Shown: positions 9,148 through 17,523 of the stretch, one piece after another
Layout of the letters: every line of letters starts with the position of its first letter
Position numbering within the stretch: position 1 is the stretch's first letter
Assembly (NCBI GenBank): GCA_963778025.1
Contig: CAVZTA010000009.1
Coordinates: forward strand, 1 to 64,000
Direction: 5' to 3'
Source of the DNA: CAVZTA01 sp963778025
Lineage (GTDB): Bacteria > Chloroflexota > Limnocylindria > Limnocylindrales > CSP1-4
Length of the DNA stretch: 64,000 nucleotides
The notes under the pieces: generated by a model
What the model was told of the DNA's origin: nothing
Database searches by the model: none
Seen by the model: only the letters and a program-made list of their open reading frames with translations
Translations under genes and position numbers: made by a program

Positions 9148-9861
9148 ATGCTCGCGCCGATGGCTCGAACGATCCTCGTCGTCGAGGACGAGACGACGCT
9201 CCGCGAGACGCTCGCGGAAGCGCTGGAGGCGGAGGGGTATCGAGTCGTCACCGCCGCGGACGGCCGCGAAGCGCTCGAGCGCTTCCGGGGGGAACGTCCC
9301 GACCTCGTCCTCCTCGACCTCATGCTGCCCGAGCTCAGCGGGGTCGAGGTCACCCGGATCATCCGCGCCGAGTCCGGCGTGCCGATCGTGATGCTCACCG
9401 CGAAGGACGCCGAGGTCGACAAGGTCGTCGGCCTGGAGCTCGGCGCCGACGACTACGTCACGAAGCCGTTCTCGCTGCGCGAGCTCGCCGCTCGCATCCG
9501 CGCGCTCTTCCGCCGCTCCGAACAGCGGGCGTCCGAGCCGGCGCCGATGCACGTCGACCTGGGCCGGGTCCAGCTCGACCTCGCCGGGCATCGGCTCCTC
9601 CGCGATGGCGTCGAGCTGCCGCTCAAGCCCAAGGCGTTCGAGCTCCTCGCGTTCCTGGTCCGGCATCCGGGCCAGGTCTTCACCCGCGATCAGCTGCTGG
9701 AGCACGTCTGGGGATACGACTACGCGGGCGAGACGCGGACGGTCGACGTCCACGTCCACTGGCTGCGCTCGCGCCTCGAGGAGGATCCGGCGAGCCCGCA
9801 GTTCCTGCACACCGTCCGCGGCGTGGGCTACGTGTTCCGGAGGCCCGCTGCGACCGCCTGA
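9148..9861 (+). CDS. OmpR/PhoB-family response regulator (RegX3-like)
   Basis: 237 residues. The receiver domain has the acidic pair in ILVVEDE, the phospho-accepting Asp in LVLLDLMLP, Thr/Ser in VMLTAKD and Lys in VTKPFS. The OmpR-type winged helix has LKPKAFELLAFLVRHPGQVFTRDQLLEHVWG and the terminal VRGVGYVFR. This is closest in style to RegX3/PhoP/PhoB regulators. A GGAG 7 bases upstream supports the ATG at 9148 over the inner ATG at 9160. Its most likely kinase, a SenX3/PhoR-type protein, lies about 10 kb downstream at 19.6 kb rather than next door. Confidence 0.88.
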   Translation: MLAPMARTILVVEDETTLRETLAEALEAEGYRVVTAADGREALERFRGERPDLVLLDLMLPELSGVEVTRIIRAESGVPIVMLTAKDAEVDKVVGLELGADDYVTKPFSLRELAARIRALFRRSEQRASEPAPMHVDLGRVQLDLAGHRLLRDGVELPLKPKAFELLAFLVRHPGQVFTRDQLLEHVWGYDYAGETRTVDVHVHWLRSRLEEDPASPQFLHTVRGVGYVFRRPAATA

Positions 9862-9879
9862 CGGTGCGACGATGCGGTC

Positions 9880-10542
9880 ATGAGCAACAAGACCCTCGGC
9901 CTGCCCGACGACGTCCACGCCTACCTCATCGAGCACGGCGTCCGCGAACCCGAGCTCCTCACCCGGCTGCGCGCGGAGACGGCGACGATGCCGAACGCGC
10001 AGATGCAGATCGCGCCGGAGCAGGGCGCGTTCATGGGCTGGCTGGTCGAGACACTGGGCGTCCGGCGAGCGCTGGAGCTCGGGACGTTCACCGGCTATTC
10101 GTCGCTGGCGGTCGCGTTGGCGATGCCCGATGACGGGCGGATCACCTGCCTCGACATCTCGAAGGAGTACACGGACGTCGCGCGACGCTACTGGCGGGAA
10201 GCGGGCGTCGAGCACAAGGTGGACCTCCGGCTGGGACCGGCGCTGGCGTCGCTTGCGGATCTCAAGTCAGAGGGCGCGGCCGGGACATTCGACTTCGCGT
10301 TCCTCGACGCGGACAAGGAGCCGTATCCGGACTACTACGAGGCCATCCTTGAGCTTCTCAAGCCCGGCGGCGTGCTGCTGATCGACAACGTCCTCGCCGA
10401 CGGGAAGGTGGTCGATCCCAACCCTTCGAGCGCGTCGGTGCAGGCGATCCAGCGCCTCAACGATCGGATCGTCCGCGACGAGCGCGTCAGCGCGGTGCTG
10501 ATGCCCATCGCGGACGGCCTGACGTTCGTCCGGCGCCGCTGA
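9880..10542 (+). CDS. SAM-dependent O-methyltransferase (caffeoyl-CoA OMT-like)
   Basis: 220 residues with the class I methyltransferase glycine loop ALELGTFTGYSSLAVAL, acidic ribose contact ITCLDISKEY, and metal-site residues FDFAFLDADKEPYPDYYE and LLIDNVLADGKV, all diagnostic of the divalent-cation-dependent O-methyltransferase family 3. It would methylate a catechol-type or similar hydroxyl. Bacterial members are widespread with unknown substrates. Confidence 0.85.
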   Translation: MSNKTLGLPDDVHAYLIEHGVREPELLTRLRAETATMPNAQMQIAPEQGAFMGWLVETLGVRRALELGTFTGYSSLAVALAMPDDGRITCLDISKEYTDVARRYWREAGVEHKVDLRLGPALASLADLKSEGAAGTFDFAFLDADKEPYPDYYEAILELLKPGGVLLIDNVLADGKVVDPNPSSASVQAIQRLNDRIVRDERVSAVLMPIADGLTFVRRR

Positions 10543-10612
10543 GCGAGGGCGGTCCTCCAGGCGGTCGTGCACGCGGTGCGCCCTGCGACGGATCGCTCAG
10601 CGACCGGGAGGG

Positions 10613-11227
10613 TCAGGTCCCCTTCGCGAGGATGCCTTCGATCACCTCGGCGGCGTCCTCGACCCCGTCGATCGCGTCCTCGAGCGTGCCGTAGATCTCA
10701 CGCAGCCGCATCACGTCGAGCGGGTCCATCCGCTCCCGGAACAGCCGCCCGATCGCCTCGCGCGACAGGGTGTCGGCCTCGTGCTCCAGCTCGTGGATCC
10801 GAACGAGATGCGGGGCCACGCCCTTGAACCCGTCGAGCAGCCGGATCGCCTCGAGCAGCGATCCGGCCTGCTTGGCGAGGATGGCCGCCAGGCGCTGCAT
10901 CTCCGGGGTCGGCGCGCTGATGTCGTAGATCACGCAGGTCTCGGCGGCCGACTGGATGAGATCGACGACGTCGTCGAGCTGGACCGCCAGGGTGTGGATG
11001 TCGTCGCGGTCGAACGGCGTGATGAACGAGCGCTCGAGCCGGGCCGCGATGTCCCGGTCGATCTCGTCGCCACGCTTCTCGAGCGTCTGGATCTCGGCGA
11101 CACGCTCGTCGAGCCGGTCGTAGCTCGCGAGCATCGCCTCCAGCGCGCGCGCGGCGGCCAGGAGGTTCTCGGCGTCCTCGGTGAACGCGGCGAGGAACTT
11201 CTCGTCACGCGGGATCAGGCGGACCAT
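10613..11227 (-). CDS. DUF47-family (PhoU-like) partner of a PiT phosphate transporter
   Basis: About 204 all-helical residues (MVRLIPRDEKFLAAFTEDAE...) of the DUF47/PhoU-like family, with the two-repeat pattern E-x-x-G-D and D-D-V-D (RGDEIDRDI; LDDVVDLIQSAAET). Members are encoded next to PiT transporters and modulate phosphate flux. Here it is 43 bases downstream of the transporter on the same strand. GAGGTG 6-7 bases upstream favours the ATG at 11227 over one three codons earlier that overlaps this site. Confidence 0.85.
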   Translation of the reverse strand: MVRLIPRDEKFLAAFTEDAENLLAAARALEAMLASYDRLDERVAEIQTLEKRGDEIDRDIAARLERSFITPFDRDDIHTLAVQLDDVVDLIQSAAETCVIYDISAPTPEMQRLAAILAKQAGSLLEAIRLLDGFKGVAPHLVRIHELEHEADTLSREAIGRLFRERMDPLDVMRLREIYGTLEDAIDGVEDAAEVIEGILAKGT

Positions 11228-11270
11228 CGATAGCACCTCGCAGGCGGTCGGAGGGTGAAGGGCGGCGTCG

Positions 11271-12281
11271 TCATGCGATCCCCACGGTGTCCAGGACGAG
11301 CCAGGTCAGCGCGCTCATCGCCCCGGCGGCCGGCATCGTCAGGACCCACGCGATGAGGATGCTGCGGGCGACCCCCCAACGGACGCCGCGCGGTCCACGG
11401 GCCGTCCCGACGCCCATGATCGCGCTGGCGATCACCTGGGTCGTGCTGACCGGCATGCCGAAATGGGCCGTGCCGACGAGGACGGTCGCGGCGGTCGTCT
11501 CGGCGGCGAACCCGGAGATCGGCTCGAGCTCGACCACGCGTTGGCCCATCGTCCGCATGATCCGCCAGCCACCGACCGCGGTCCCGGCCGACAGCGCCGT
11601 CGCCGACACGACGATGACCCAGTTCGGCACCTCGACCGTCGAGATGACCCCGGCGCTGAACAAGGCGAGCGTGATGATGCCCATCGTCTTCTGGGCATCG
11701 TTCGAGCCGTGCGCGAACGCCATATACGCCGCGGAGAACACCTGGAGCCGGCGGAAGACGTTCGCGAGCGTCCGGCGATGGACGGCCCGGAAGGTCCAGT
11801 ACAGGACGATCATGAACAACAGCGCACCGGTGAACCCGATGACCGGGGAGCTCACGAGCGGGATCAGGACCTTGTTGACGATGCCGTCGATCTTCAGCGC
11901 TCCGACGCCGGACGCGATGATCGTGGCGCCCAGCAGCCCGCCGATGAGCGCGTGACTGCTGGAGCTCGGTAGCCCCAGGCGCCACGTGAACAGGTTCCAG
12001 GCGATCGCGCCGATGAGCGCGGCGGCCACGACCGCCTGTGTGGTGGTCTGCTCGTCGACCAGCCCGGCCCCGATCGTCTTCGCGACGGCGGTGCCCGCGA
12101 ACGCGCCGATGAAGTTGAAGGCCGTGGCCATCGCGATCGCCGCGGCAGGTGCCAGCGCCCGTGTCGCGACCGACGTCGCGATCGCGTTCGCCGTGTCGTG
12201 GAAACCGTTGATGTAGTCGAACGCGACCGCGAGGACGATGATCGCAAGGAGCATCGGGTCCACGGGATGGATGGCCTCCAT
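11271..12281 (-). CDS. PiT-family inorganic phosphate transporter
   Basis: 336 residues, about ten hydrophobic segments. Both inverted PiT signatures are present: FDYINGFHDTANAIAT near the N-terminus and FAHGSNDAQKTMG in the second half, each with the conserved G-x-x-[DN]-x-[AQ]-[NK] cation/phosphate site. LPSSSSHALIG and MPVSTTQVIAS are the matching re-entrant loops. It catalyses low-affinity H+ or Na+-coupled phosphate (or metal-phosphate) uptake, complementing the high-affinity pst system at 27-32 kb, and forms an operon with the DUF47 gene. Upstream, 12346-12373 holds GTTCAC and GTTGAC 22 bases apart, a weak Pho-box-like candidate on the opposite strand. Confidence 0.9.
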   Translation of the reverse strand: MEAIHPVDPMLLAIIVLAVAFDYINGFHDTANAIATSVATRALAPAAAIAMATAFNFIGAFAGTAVAKTIGAGLVDEQTTTQAVVAAALIGAIAWNLFTWRLGLPSSSSHALIGGLLGATIIASGVGALKIDGIVNKVLIPLVSSPVIGFTGALLFMIVLYWTFRAVHRRTLANVFRRLQVFSAAYMAFAHGSNDAQKTMGIITLALFSAGVISTVEVPNWVIVVSATALSAGTAVGGWRIMRTMGQRVVELEPISGFAAETTAATVLVGTAHFGMPVSTTQVIASAIMGVGTARGPRGVRWGVARSILIAWVLTMPAAGAMSALTWLVLDTVGIA

Positions 12282-12525
12282 GTCGCGTCGCCCATGCCGG
12301 ATGGGCCCAGTCGCGCGGGACGATACCGGACCGCCCTGCCCGCGAGTTCACCGTTCGATCACGATGCGTTGACGCACGCGACGCAGGGTTCGGACACGGA
12401 CGCTCCCGGCGTTCGCCGGCAGCGTCCTCGCCGGAGCGATCGTGCGGCGTGTCGCGCGCGACGTCCGGCGCCGACGATCCGGCCCTGCGGGGGACGGGCC
12501 GAACGCCCGCGGCTATCCTTCCGCG

Positions 12526-14242
12526 ATGCGCCTGTCCCACCTGTTCTTCACCACGCTTCGCGACGATCCGTCCGAGGCGGAGATGCCGTCGCATCGGCTG
12601 CTGCTGCGCGCCGGGTACGTCCGCCAGCTGGGCTCGGGGCTGTACTCGCTGCTGCCGCTGGGCTTTCGCGTGACGCAGCGGGTGGAGCAGGTCATCCGCG
12701 AGGAGATCGACCGGATCGGCGGCCAGGAGATGGAGATGCCGGTCGTGCATCCGGCGGAGCTGTGGCGCGAGTCGGGACGCTACCAGGAGATCGGCCCCGA
12801 GATGGTCCGGTTCAAGGACCGCGCGGGCCGCGACTCGGTCATCGCGATGACGCACGAGGAGGTCGTGGCCGATCTCACCCGCGACCTCGTGCGCAGCTAT
12901 CGCCAGCTGCCGATGATCGTCTACCACTTCCAGACGAAGTTCCGCGACGAGCCGCGCGCGCGGGGCGGGCTCATCCGCGTGCGGGAGTTCGTGATGAAGG
13001 ACTCGTACACGCTCGACCGCGACTGGGCGGGGCTCGACGAGAGCTACCAGAAGCACTACGAGGCGTACTCGCGGATCTTCGAGCGGCTCGGCCTGGAGGC
13101 CATCCCCGTCAGCTCCGACGTCGGGATGATGGGCGGCACCGAGGCCCACGAGTTCATGGTCCTCAACCCGTACGGCGAGGACACGCTGGTGGTCTGCGAG
13201 GCATGCGGCTACGCCGCGAACCAGCAGATCGCGCCGACCGTCGCGCCGGCGATCGAGGCCGAGGAGCGCCCGGCCCGCCGCGGAGATCGCGACGCCTGAC
13301 GCGACCACGATCGAGGCGCTGGCGACCTTCCTCGGCGTGCCCCGGTCGCGCACCGCGAAGGCGGCGTTCTTCGTGGCGGGCGACGGGCGCTTCGTCGTCG
13401 CCATCGTGCGCGGTGACTACGAGGTCAACGAGACGAAGCTCGTCAACGCGCTCAAGGTCATCGGCGGCTTGCGCCCCGCGCAGGTCGAGGAGATCACGGC
13501 GCGCGGGATGCAGCCGGGCTACGGGTCGCCGATCGGGGCGCGCGACGCCGTCGTCGTGGTGGACAGCATCGCGGCCGCCTCCCCGAACCTGGTCGCCGGG
13601 GCGAACAAACCCGGCTTCCACCTCCGGGACACGAACGTGCCGCGCGACTACACGCCCGACGTCATCACCGACATCGCGAACGTCCGCGAGGGCGACCCGT
13701 GTCCCAGCTGCGGCGGCGCGATCGCGCTCCGCAAGGGCATCGAGGTCGGCAACATCTTCAAGCTCGGCACGAAGTACACGGAAGCGCTCGACGCCCGGTA
13801 TCTGGGCGAGGACGGCGAGCGGCATCCCGTGGTCATGGGCTCGTACGGCATCGGGCTGGGCCGGAACGTCGCGTGCATCGTCGAGGCGCACCACGACGAG
13901 AAGGGCATCATCTGGCCGCGCGAGGTCGCGCCCTACGCCGCGCATCTCGTGGCGCTCAGCGCCTCGAAGGAGCCCCAGGTCCGCGAGGTCGCGGATCGGC
14001 TCCACGACCTGGCGGCATCCGCGGGTCCGCGCTACGAGATCCTGTACGACGATCGCGACGAGTCGCCCGGCGTGAAGTTCAACGACGCCGAGCTGCTGGG
14101 CATGCCCACCATCCTCACGGTCTCACCGCGCTCGCTGGCCGCGGGCGGTGTCGAGGTCAAGGATCGGGCCACGGGCGAGAAGTCCATCCGCTCGATCGAG
14201 GAGGTCGAGGCGATGCTCACCGGCGAGGCACCGACGTCCTGA
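12526..14242 (+). CDS. proS: Prolyl-tRNA synthetase (bacterial type with editing domain), frameshifted
   Basis: About 571 residues, the usual length of bacterial ProRS. Class II motif 1 (the RVEQVIREEID region), motif 2 (FQTKFRDEPRARGGLIRVREF) and motif 3 (GSYGIGLGRNVACIVE) are present. The INS editing domain that hydrolyses Ala-tRNA-Pro lies between motifs 2 and 3 (LGVPRSRTAKAAFFVAG onward). A C-x-x-C pair (DPCPSCGGAI) and the HGTP anticodon-binding domain complete it. The frame changes by one base near 13276: frame 1 would end at 13299, but frame 2 gives AEIATPDATTIEALATFLGV directly after the break. Bases 14026-14072 in the HGTP domain are copied at 15241-15287. Confidence 0.9.
14026..14072 (+). 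repeat. 47-bp duplicated segment, parent copy in proS
   Basis: This stretch of proS encoding RYEILYDDRDESPG is identical over 47 bases to 15241-15287, 1.2 kb downstream, where it lies outside any gene. Confidence 0.9.
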
Positions 14243-14307
14243 GCGAGCGCACGCCGGGGGCCGTGGCCGCGAGGAGATCCGTCCACGTGCCCGCCGGCCG
14301 CACGCGG

Positions 14308-15207
14308 ATGCACGCCGAGGAGGTCCTGACCGAGCCGGCGCTCGTGCGAGCGCTGCTGCTCGACCAGTTCCCGGCGCTGGCGGAGCTGCCGCTCGAGCTC
14401 GTTCCGTCGTTCGGGACGGACCACGATGTGTATCGCGTCGGAAGCGAGCTGTCAGCGCGACTGCCACGCATCGCGTGGGCGCTTCGTCAGGCCGAGACCG
14501 AGGCCGCGTGGATGCCGCGGTTCGCGCCGCACCTGCCGGTCGCTGTCCCGGAGGTCGTGTCGACCGGTGTTCCGGGCCACGGCTACCCCTTCGCGTGGTC
14601 GCTCCACCGCTGGCTGCCAGGCGAAGCGGCGACGACCGCGTCGTTCGACCGGGATGAGGCGGCGCTCGACCTGGCGCGCTGCATCCACGCGCTGCAGGCG
14701 ATCCCGACGACGGGTGCCCACCCGCGCTTGCCCGGGGCCCGTGGCGGACCGCTGCTCGAGGCCGACGCGGGCGTTCGTGACGCCGCCGCACGGCTCGATC
14801 CCACGCGTGACGAGGGCATGGAGGAAGCGGAGGTCGTCGCCGCGTGGGACCGTTCTCTGGCCGTCCCGGCGTACCAGGGTCCTGGCGTCTGGGTCCACGG
14901 CGACCTGCTCCCGGGTAACCTGCTGCTCGATGGCGAGCGGCTGTCGGCAGTCATCGACTGGGGTGGCCTGAACGTCGGTGACCCGGCGTGTGACTTGCAG
15001 CCCGCGTGGCACGTGTTCGAGGGCTCGAGCCGCGACCGCTTCCGGGACGCGATGGACGTCGATGGCGCGACCTGGCGGCGAGGTCGGGGCTGGGCGCTGC
15101 AGGCCGTTGTCGGCATCGACTACTACCGCGACACGAACCCGAGCATGCACCTGCAGGGGATCCGCGCAGTCCGGGCAGCCCTCGAGGACTGGCGCCGCGA
15201 CCCCTGA
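14308..15207 (+). CDS. APH-like aminoglycoside phosphotransferase-family kinase
   Basis: 299 residues of the APH/choline-kinase fold. The Brenner-type catalytic loop reads VWVHGDLLPGNLLLD (H-G-D-x-x-x-x-N) and the metal-binding DxD-like aspartate is AVIDWGGLNVGDPACDL. The N-lobe is short and lacks an obvious P-loop. Most family members in non-pathogens phosphorylate unknown small molecules; aminoglycoside resistance should not be assumed. A GTG at 14287, seven codons upstream in frame, is an alternative start. Confidence 0.8.
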   Translation: MHAEEVLTEPALVRALLLDQFPALAELPLELVPSFGTDHDVYRVGSELSARLPRIAWALRQAETEAAWMPRFAPHLPVAVPEVVSTGVPGHGYPFAWSLHRWLPGEAATTASFDRDEAALDLARCIHALQAIPTTGAHPRLPGARGGPLLEADAGVRDAAARLDPTRDEGMEEAEVVAAWDRSLAVPAYQGPGVWVHGDLLPGNLLLDGERLSAVIDWGGLNVGDPACDLQPAWHVFEGSSRDRFRDAMDVDGATWRRGRGWALQAVVGIDYYRDTNPSMHLQGIRAVRAALEDWRRDP

Positions 15208-15240
15208 TCGCACGCGGGGACGGTCAGTCGCGCTCCGCGC

Positions 15241-15287
15241 TCCGCGCTACGAGATCCTGTACGACGATCGCGACGAGTCGCCCGGCG
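15241..15287 (+). repeat. 47-bp duplicated segment, orphan copy between genes
   Basis: Exact copy of 14026-14072 from proS, placed in the 98-base gap between the APH-like gene and the convergent GIY-YIG gene. It is flanked on the left by a CGCTCCG tandem and on the right by a tandem GACGGGCGCT repeat (15287-15306). It has no start codon of its own and ends within 12 bases in a TGA. Confidence 0.9.
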
Positions 15288-15305
15288 ACGGGCGCTGACG
15301 GGCGC

Positions 15306-16265
15306 TCAGACGACGCCGTGAGCGAGCGCCACGGCGAGCTCGGCATTCCGCTGCGCGAAGCCGCGCCAGGCATCCGGCGTCGCGGCCAGGTGGGCTTGCG
15401 CCCCGGCATCGCCACATGGCCGCTGCGTCCAGGTGCACAGGCGACCGGCGCGGACCTCGAAGCGCACGAGGAGGCCGTCGTGCCAGCCGTAGACGTCGAG
15501 ATCCCCGGCGTCCGCGGTCGTCACACGCTGGGGGCTGGTGATCCAGTCGAGGGCATCGATCTCCGCCTGGACGCGTCCGGCGAGCTCGAAGGCAAGCGCA
15601 TCGGACGCGCGATCGCGGGCGTGCTCCAACGCCGTACGCGCCAGCGCCACGTCCGCGGGTTCCCGCCCGAGCACGCCGGCGATCGTCGCGACGACGCGGT
15701 CGCGATCGACCTCGGCGACGCCACGCAGCCGAGCCATCTCGCGCTCCGCGCCACTCAGGGTGCGAGCGGTATAGGCGAGCGGCAGGATCCGGTGGAGTCC
15801 GCTGACCGCCTGCCGGACGCGGAGTCCGCCGAGATAGGGACCGAACACCTGCACGGCCCCACCCAGGCGGTCCGCGTGGACGACGCTCACACCCGGCGCC
15901 GCCGGGCGGGCATCGAGGCGCACGTACACCGGGACCTCCTGGCCGCCGGCCGTCCGGTTCCAGCGCGGCATCGTCGTCTCCAGCAGGTTGCGCTCCAGCC
16001 AGGCGGCCTCGTGGACCGAGTCGCACGCGATGGCCTCGATCCGGTCGATGCGGCGCACCATCGGCGCGAGGCGCCGCCGGTCGCCGAGATCCGACCAGTA
16101 CGACGCGACGCGATGCCGGAGCTCCGTGGCGCGCCCGATGTAGAGCACGCGGCCGTCCCGGCCGCGGAAGCGGTATACGCCGGGCGCCGCGGGGAGCTGC
16201 GCGAGTGCGTGGCGCGGTCTGGTCGATATCGGGCTCGGGGCGGGCATCGCGCGCACGCGCGCCAT
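15306..16265 (-). CDS. Short UvrC-like GIY-YIG nuclease protein
   Basis: 319 residues. The N-terminal GIY-YIG nuclease domain has PAAPGVYRFRGRDGRVLYIG, then LRHRVASYW, with the catalytic Arg and a downstream Glu (AAWLERNLLETTMPRWN) as in UvrC. A UvrC-like middle follows (FGPYLGGLRVRQAVSGLHRIL) and a UVR-like helical hairpin (FELAGRVQAEIDALDW). The RNase-H-like second nuclease and the C-terminal (HhH)2 of full UvrC (about 600 residues) are missing. In UvrC the GIY-YIG domain makes the 3' incision; Cho in E. coli is a comparable short homologue. It might act with UvrAB as an alternative 3' nuclease. Confidence 0.8.
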   Translation of the reverse strand: MARVRAMPAPSPISTRPRHALAQLPAAPGVYRFRGRDGRVLYIGRATELRHRVASYWSDLGDRRRLAPMVRRIDRIEAIACDSVHEAAWLERNLLETTMPRWNRTAGGQEVPVYVRLDARPAAPGVSVVHADRLGGAVQVFGPYLGGLRVRQAVSGLHRILPLAYTARTLSGAEREMARLRGVAEVDRDRVVATIAGVLGREPADVALARTALEHARDRASDALAFELAGRVQAEIDALDWITSPQRVTTADAGDLDVYGWHDGLLVRFEVRAGRLCTWTQRPCGDAGAQAHLAATPDAWRGFAQRNAELAVALAHGVV

Positions 16266-16297
16266 CGTGCCGCGATGGCGGGCGTCCGTCGAGCTGT

Positions 16298-17002
16298 TCA
16301 GGATGGATCGGAGGGCGCGTCGCCGACCCGCAGTCGCTCGATCACGCGCTCGACGTGCCGGGCGAGGCCGATGCTGACCATGCCCTCCCGTGCGATGACC
16401 GGTGCCATCAGCAGCGCGCCGACCGCATCGGCCCAGTGGATGTCCAGCGCTTCGCCGAGCACCAGCGAGATGAGGCTCACGGCGCCCAGGGCGGCGGCCA
16501 CGCCGGTCAGGAAGCTGTCCGCCCGCAGCGCGGCGCTATGGAGATGGCGAGCGGTGCGGAACTTCGCGACCGCGAGCGGTGGCAGGAGCACGATCGCGAC
16601 GAGTGGGATCACCACGCCCACGATCGTCAGCTCGGGGTGGGTGCCGCCGATCAGCGCGCGCACGGCGCCGTACACGAGGTACGCGGCGAGCGCCAGGAGT
16701 GCTGCCCCGACTGCCCGTTCGGCAAGGTGCTCCGCCCGGGCGGCGCGGGCCGGATCGTCACGCTCGATGCGGAAGCGGACGATGAGGGCGACCGACGCGC
16801 TCGCGTCGATCACGGCGTCCACGCCGAACCCGAGCAGGGACAACGCACCGGTCGCAAGCGCGACGACCACCGCGATCCCCCCGGTGACGGCGCTGAGCGC
16901 GACGCTGATGGCGGACAGCCGCAGCGCCCGCCGCAGATACGTCGCTCGATCGTGACCTGCCGTCACGGTCGGTGACGGGTGCGGCTGCTGCGGATCCGGC
17001 AT
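16298..17002 (-). CDS. Cation efflux (CDF)-like membrane protein
   Basis: 234 residues with about five to six hydrophobic helices (ISVALSAVTGGIAVVVALATGALSLLGFGVDAVID; AVGALLMAPVIAREGMVSI) matching the transmembrane part of cation-diffusion-facilitator proteins. The zinc-site pattern H-x-x-x-D is altered: first-site GFGVDAVIDASAS and second-site DIHWADAVGALLM keep the aspartates. The C-terminal cytoplasmic domain is absent. The ATG chosen avoids a long in-frame extension that would overlap arsR. It lies downstream of arsR on the same strand, so it may be co-transcribed as an efflux partner, but metal specificity is unknown. Confidence 0.7.
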   Translation of the reverse strand: MPDPQQPHPSPTVTAGHDRATYLRRALRLSAISVALSAVTGGIAVVVALATGALSLLGFGVDAVIDASASVALIVRFRIERDDPARAARAEHLAERAVGAALLALAAYLVYGAVRALIGGTHPELTIVGVVIPLVAIVLLPPLAVAKFRTARHLHSAALRADSFLTGVAAALGAVSLISLVLGEALDIHWADAVGALLMAPVIAREGMVSIGLARHVERVIERLRVGDAPSDPS

Positions 17003-17103
17003 GCGATGGCCCTCGGTCACGCGTGACACGACCTGCCACGGGTCGCCGACCAGACTTCCCGGCACGCCGGCACCATCGTAGCCGGTCGAGGCCTCGTCCC
17101 CGG

Positions 17104-17439
17104 TCAGGCGGTCGCGACCGGCTGCATGACCGGCAGGGAGCGACCCCGACCGCGGGGCGGACGGCCGGCGAGCCCGCCGGCCAGCCGCCCGAACCGTTCG
17201 AGCGCGCTGGGCTCGAGGAAGTAGTAGATGAACGAGCCCCGCCGTTCGGTCCGGACCCACCCGGTCTCGCGCAGCACCTTGAGGTGGTGGCTGACGGTCG
17301 GTTGCGCGACGTCGCAACAGGCGGTGAAGTCGCACGCGCAGACGCCGTCGCCCGCGGCGAGCTGGCGCAGGATCGCGAGGCGGGTGGGATCGGCGGCACC
17401 CTGGAGCAGGAGGATGTCGGGATCGCCGCTGCGGTTCAT
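17104..17439 (-). CDS. ArsR-family metalloregulator
   Basis: About 111 residues with the ArsR winged helix: DPTRLAILRQLAAGDGVCAC, then VAQPTVSHHLKVLRETGWV and the wing RRGSFIYYFLEP. The As(III)-type cysteine motif sits at the DNA-recognition region (GVCACDFTACCDVAQ, C-x-C with an extra CC), as in plasmid-type ArsR proteins. It should repress until arsenite binds. It is divergent from arsM across an 84-base control region. The ATG at 17439 is preferred because earlier in-frame ATGs would put the start inside the likely operator. Confidence 0.88.
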   Translation of the reverse strand: MNRSGDPDILLLQGAADPTRLAILRQLAAGDGVCACDFTACCDVAQPTVSHHLKVLRETGWVRTERRGSFIYYFLEPSALERFGRLAGGLAGRPPRGRGRSLPVMQPVATA

Positions 17440-17450
17440 GCCATCCAGCA

Positions 17451-17484
17451 TATTGACAACCATCGATATCGACAAGTATCAATG
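17451..17484 (+). promoter_or_regulatory. Overlapping arsM promoter and ArsR operator
   Basis: A consensus -35 TTGACA (17453-17458) is 18 bases from TATCAA (17477-17482), an acceptable -10 for arsM. The same stretch has ATTGA...TCAAT ends around a central ATCGAT and repeats TTGACAA/TCGACAA. It is also AT-rich in a GC-rich window. This is the expected place for an ArsR dimer to block both genes. Confidence 0.6.
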
Positions 17485-17523
17485 TGTCGAGCGAACACGA
17501 AGACCACTGGAGGCAGGCGCCCG

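Noticed and set aside
11215..13404. 729-codon minus-strand open frame
   Set aside because: It spans the PiT gene in the wrong frame and the antisense of proS; both real genes carry full family motifs.
14308..15207. Aminoglycoside resistance gene
   Set aside because: The APH fold is clear but the protein is divergent and has no resistance-gene context; only a family-level call is justified.
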